NCBI GenBank assembly: GCA_030623035.1
Contig: JAUXFK010000156.1
Span: 1-7,236 of the forward strand
Direction of reading: 5' to 3'
Length of the DNA stretch: 7,236 nucleotides
From: Deltaproteobacteria bacterium
Lineage (GTDB): Bacteria > Desulfobacterota > UBA8473
Below, in pieces: positions 6,650 through 7,236 of the stretch (within the stretch, counting starts at the first letter, position 1; the number at the start of each line of letters is the position of its first letter). The notes beneath the pieces were generated by a model. The model did no database searches and was not told the DNA's origin. It was given only the letters and a program-made list of their open reading frames with translations. The position numbers and the translations under genes are program-made.

Positions 6650-7231
6650 ATGTCTCAAAAAAATGACATGGTTGAAAACATCCTGGATATTGAACTGAAG
6701 ATGTTTTTAACGGTTTCCACTCGTCAGAAGGCGAGCTGTCAAGAAGATCCGGATAGTTTTAAAAGGACAAGAAGGGCACAATTTCTTACATGGGCTGAAG
6801 ATACACTAAAAAGTTACCTGAACGACCTACAGACAGCCGAGAAGGACTCTGTTAATCTGATGACCCAAAAATACGCCCGCATGGACAACCTCATTCCCAC
6901 GCTGAACGACAACCCCCTGATTGAAAAGATCACTAAGATCCAATTCAAATGGCAAAAGAAGATGTTCCTCAAATATCCCTGTTTTATGGGTAGGGGGCGT
7001 TCGCTCTCCAGTGAAGAAGATACAGCCTTTCAGACCTCTTTTGAGACATATCTGCGAGGGGAATTGGAAACTTACTCAGGTGAGACTCTAACCTGTCTGT
7101 ACAAGGATGTTACAGATCATCTCGAAAAGGACGAGAGCATGACCGAGAGACTCTACTTTTGCATGGTAGAAGAATACGGTTACAAGTCACTTGACGAGGC
7201 TGAAGAAGTCGCAAAAAAACGTATGGAGTAA
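6650..7231 (+). CDS. DUF4125-type protein of unknown function
   Basis: This is a 193-residue soluble protein with no signal peptide or membrane segment, predicted mostly helical. It matches my memory of DUF4125 in order: an ILDIELKMF opening (11-19), ASCQEDP (28-34) followed by RRAQFLTW (41-48), NLMTQKYARM (69-78), a RGR turn (115-117), TYLRGELETYS (133-143) and a final EEYGYKSLDEAEE (154-166). The conserved C30 and the charged, invariant-looking motifs suggest an enzyme or binding role, but no catalytic site is known to me. I recall the family from clostridial and other anaerobe genomes, sometimes near DUF4037 or TPR genes, which fits this neighbourhood. The start at 6650 is set by ribosome-binding-site spacing. 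The stop is followed at once by an ATG at 7232, possibly the next gene. The family is fairly sure; the function is unknown. Confidence 0.78.
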   Translation: MSQKNDMVENILDIELKMFLTVSTRQKASCQEDPDSFKRTRRAQFLTWAEDTLKSYLNDLQTAEKDSVNLMTQKYARMDNLIPTLNDNPLIEKITKIQFKWQKKMFLKYPCFMGRGRSLSSEEDTAFQTSFETYLRGELETYSGETLTCLYKDVTDHLEKDESMTERLYFCMVEEYGYKSLDEAEEVAKKRME

Positions 7232-7236
7232 ATGCC

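Noticed and set aside
7232..7236. Possible start codon of a further gene at the right edge
   Set aside because: ATG follows the DUF4125 stop directly with GGAG three bases before it, but only five bases remain, so nothing can be claimed.
1..7236. CRISPR arrays, insertion sequences, tRNA or rRNA genes
   Set aside because: No regularly spaced repeats of suitable length, transposase motifs with terminal repeats, or RNA gene signatures were seen. The window is almost fully occupied by the seven genes.

Overview
The window carries seven genes, all on the plus strand and tightly packed. Most have strong AAGGAGG-type ribosome binding sites. The first three genes form a carbon monoxide oxidation module: a CooF-type protein with four [4Fe-4S] clusters (190-669), the Ni-dependent carbon monoxide dehydrogenase CooS (691-2568), and an FAD- and NAD(P)-binding oxidoreductase (2588-3838). 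This is the known cooF/cooS/FNOR arrangement. The expected electron path is CO to CooS, then CooF, then the flavoprotein, then NAD(P)+. No acetyl-CoA synthase, energy-converting hydrogenase or nickel-insertion gene (cooC, cooJ, cooT) lies in the window, so the visible module is a stand-alone CODH.

A 145-base gap follows, with a long inverted repeat and a possible promoter. After it comes a second group of four genes: a TPR protein with five repeats in exact 40-residue register (3984-4658), a DUF4037-type nucleotidyltransferase-like protein with its catalytic motif intact (4673-5599), an extended SDR/NAD-dependent epimerase-like protein (5657-6574) and a DUF4125-type protein (6650-7231). Biochemical roles for DUF4037 and DUF4125 are not known to me. 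Their presence beside a TPR protein and a complete CODH module is the most interesting part of the window. Whether the two groups work together cannot be decided from one sequence.

The 189 bases before cooF are rich in short repeats. They hold a perfect 12-bp direct repeat at a 16-base period with a degenerate third copy, and two palindromes. This looks like a regulatory leader, but no known CO-sensor (CooA) site is visible.

The organism is a strictly or mainly anaerobic bacterium, given the oxygen-sensitive Ni-Fe-S enzyme. Moderate base composition, frequent ATA, AGA and AGG codons and strong Shine-Dalgarno sites would suit an anaerobic Firmicute or a Desulfobacterota/Nitrospirota-like lineage. 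I cannot choose between these from the sequence.
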